The translations under genes were made by a program, and so were the position numbers. 64,000 bases of DNA, taken from positions 791,499 through 855,498 of the forward strand of contig JAQGDQ010000016.1 in assembly GCA_030141605.1 (NCBI GenBank), given 5' to 3'. The stretch comes from Tubiluchus corallicola. Its lineage: Eukaryota; Priapulida; Priapulimorpha; Priapulimorphida; Tubiluchidae. Positions within the stretch are counted from its first letter, which is position 1, and each line of letters starts with the position of its first letter. The notes under the pieces are model-generated. The model was not told the DNA's origin. It saw only the letters and a list, made by a program, of their open reading frames with translations, and ran no database searches. Of this stretch, positions 61,881 through 64,000 are shown in pieces.

Positions 61881-64000
61881 CTATCCTATAGCTGCTTATT
61901 AACGGAGTAAAGCAATCTGCGGGCACTTGATGTACCTTCATTAATTCAAGTATGTTTAAACCCAAGTTTATACAAAATATTCCTAATGAACGAGACCCAG
62001 TTATACGTTTTCGTTGTCCTTTTGTTTACAGTCCAAATGTGCATTGTAAATTAGACTATCGCAGGGTGTTTCCAGTATAGTTTACAACTAAATTTACAAC
62101 AAAGACAAAAGTTGGGTATATACCCATTTCTCCTCTAACAGCCAAGTTACTAGCTTTTGAATGTACATGTAACATCTGTTTACAAAATTTTAACTGAATA
62201 AGTTCACTTTTTAATTTATCATAATCTGCATCGAGAGTATCATGAATAAATGAGTTTTCAGTACTAAAGGCAGTTGGGCCCCATGCTTCGGCTCCATATG
62301 TGATAATGGACCTAACAAGGAATTATCTTTTTTGATGGCCAAGTCAATCGGCACATCATATTGTAAGAGTTTCCCTATTGTTCCGAACATGGCTTTTTGA
62401 CCTTTACCTTTCAACATGAGTATACTGTCAGAAAATGTTGATGATGCATAGAAATCAGCGCCAAGGTATTTATATTTTTGGCTTATTTCGATCAATTTCT
62501 CATTAAAATAAAAGCGTTCGCGCTTCAAGATTTTACCTGACTTATTAAAGAGTATTATTTTGGTTTTGGTTAAATTAACAGTTAGAGCCCATTTATCACA
62601 ATAAGAAGCCAGTTTGTCTAAACATATCTGTAAACCACTTTCACTACTAGAGACGAGTACAATATCATCTGCATATAATAAACAGTTAAATTTCTTGTTG
62701 GCTAGTTTAACAGGGTCACAATTTAACGTAAAGATACTTTGTAGATCGTTAACAAAAATTGAAAATAAAACTGGACAAAGTACGCAAGCTTGTTTTAAAC
62801 CAAGGTTAGATAAGAAACCTTCAGTAATTCCTTCAGACAGGTTGACTGCATAATCACTTTTAGAATACATATTTCTAAGTATAGTAAAAAAATTGCCATT
62901 GATGCCATGAATTAATAATTTGTAATATAATTCTTCTCGCCATATTGTATCAAATGCTTTGCGCATATCAACAAAGCATGTGTAGAGATGATGTCCTGTT
63001 TTTATAAAATTTCCGCAACTGTTTTGAGGGTAAATATATGGCCAGCACAACGGTACCCTTTTCGGAACCCTATTTGTTTATTAGTCAGTAGTTTCTGTTC
63101 CTCGAGGTAACTTTGGATACGTTCATTTCAAACTGTTGCGAACACTTTACTCAGGCAACTAGATACAGAAATACATCTATGCTTACTAAACATATCTGCG
63201 TTACCAGTTTTATAAATAGGCACAATATGGCTGTCAGACCAAATGCGTGGATATACACCAGTTGAATAAAGGGGATTAAATAATTTACATAGGCTAAAAC
63301 CCATTAGAACTACTGACGATTTTAACATTTCATTAGTTATGCAATCGAAGGTGCAAGACATTGTTTAATGTGTTTACACTCTTTTTTATTTCCTGCACTG
63401 TGGATCTATAGTCATGCTCAGGAGAACTGTGCGGTTCTTTTTTGCGCGTTTCTTCAATTTGTCTTGAACTATTAGCGTCATTGGTAATATTGCTGTTCAT
63501 AAGACTTTTAAAACAACTTACCCATTCAGTGGAATCAAATGGAGTTTCTTTAGGTTTTGAATTTTTCTTCACTTGTGAAATAGTACTCCAAAAGGCTGCA
63601 GGATTAGATTTTTCTAGATTTTTTAGCTGCCCGTTATTGCCTCATAGCGAAGCGTTGCAATTTACTAAGTTATTTTTGCTTTTTAAATAGCTGTTTTCTT
63701 AAAGCTGTGTCAAAGTGGTTTCTGGACAGCTTACCATTTAAGTTTTTCATTATATTTAATACTGCCTCGCAGTTTTTATTAAGCCAAGGTTTTTATTTCA
63801 TTCATTTTCTTAGAGCGCCTTATAGATTTTTATAAACAATAGATATATTAAATAATAGATTTTATAGATTTTTCAGCATCTCCTTTTTTCAACTCATTCC
63901 CGCCAGGGTAATAATTCTTGTAAAATAAACCGAAAATGGTTTGTGAACATTCTGGCATTCACAATCATAACCTAATAAATGATTTTTATGAAACATTTTT
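61880..64000 (-). mobile_element. Non-LTR retrotransposon (LINE), 5' end beyond the window, pseudogenic
   Basis: The element lies antisense in a channel intron. Reading the minus strand from the right edge gives a linker (KPWLN, 63780; NHFDTALRKQLFK, about 63700) and reverse transcriptase N-terminal motifs FDCITNEMLKSS and IWSDSHIVPIYKTGNAD (63190-63350). Next come NKQIGFRKGYRCAGHIF (about 63040-63090) and the 279-codon frame 62211-63050. That frame holds motif A (FVDMRKAFD), motif B (LKQACVLCPVLFSIFVNDL) and catalytic motif C (YADDIVLV), then the thumb (TVNLTKTKIILFNKSG, YKYLGADF). The C-terminal block FCKQMLHVHSKASNLAVRGE lies near 62100-62190. Motif B has QA where QG is usual. At least two frameshifts and several stops inactivate it. 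Clade not assigned. Confidence 0.88.

Overview
The window is animal nuclear DNA. It is AT-rich and gene-poor, with very long introns full of microsatellites, decayed non-LTR retrotransposons, tRNA-headed SINEs and small non-autonomous DNA elements. Nothing in it looks bacterial, viral or organellar. The protein sequence fits a non-vertebrate metazoan, but I cannot assign a phylum from this window.

The only protein-coding gene I can support lies on the + strand and runs off the right edge. It is the 5' part of a voltage-gated calcium channel alpha1 subunit, closest in its motifs to the Cav2 (CACNA1A/B/E; fly cacophony) subfamily. Four exons are secure: 37594-37782 (end of the cytoplasmic N-terminus), 55480-55585 (segment IS1), 56206-56345 (IS2 to IS3) and 58130-58233 (IS4 voltage sensor). 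A probable first exon at 5859-6361 supplies the start codon and a basic, Ser/Arg-rich N-terminus; its splice phase fits the next exon exactly. The exon for IS5 and everything downstream is not in the window.

The most striking feature is the 17.7-kb intron between 37782 and 55480. It is a textbook minor-class (U12-type) AT-AC intron: it begins ATATCCTTTT, has the branch-site consensus TTCCTTAAC 13 nt before its end, and ends in AC. Splicing there restores the reading frame through the conserved W-x-PFEY junction. The other introns have ordinary GT-AG ends.

Layout: 1-5858 is upstream sequence with repeats. 6362-37593 is a putative 31-kb first intron holding SINEs, several inverted-repeat elements, three LINE remnants, long microsatellites and a 500-bp TTTAG/TCTAG array. 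37783-55479 is the AT-AC intron. It holds a foldback array of GGACACA units, a 200-bp CT tract, LINE fragments, a complete 5S-rRNA-headed SINE with a 12-bp target duplication, and a telomere-like element about 180 bp before the acceptor. 55586-56205 and 56346-58129 are short introns; the second contains a complete hAT-type MITE with an 8-bp target duplication. 58234-64000 is the start of another large intron, with an antisense, frameshifted LINE at its right end.

Most of the longer open frames in the window are translations of microsatellites or decayed transposons rather than genes.
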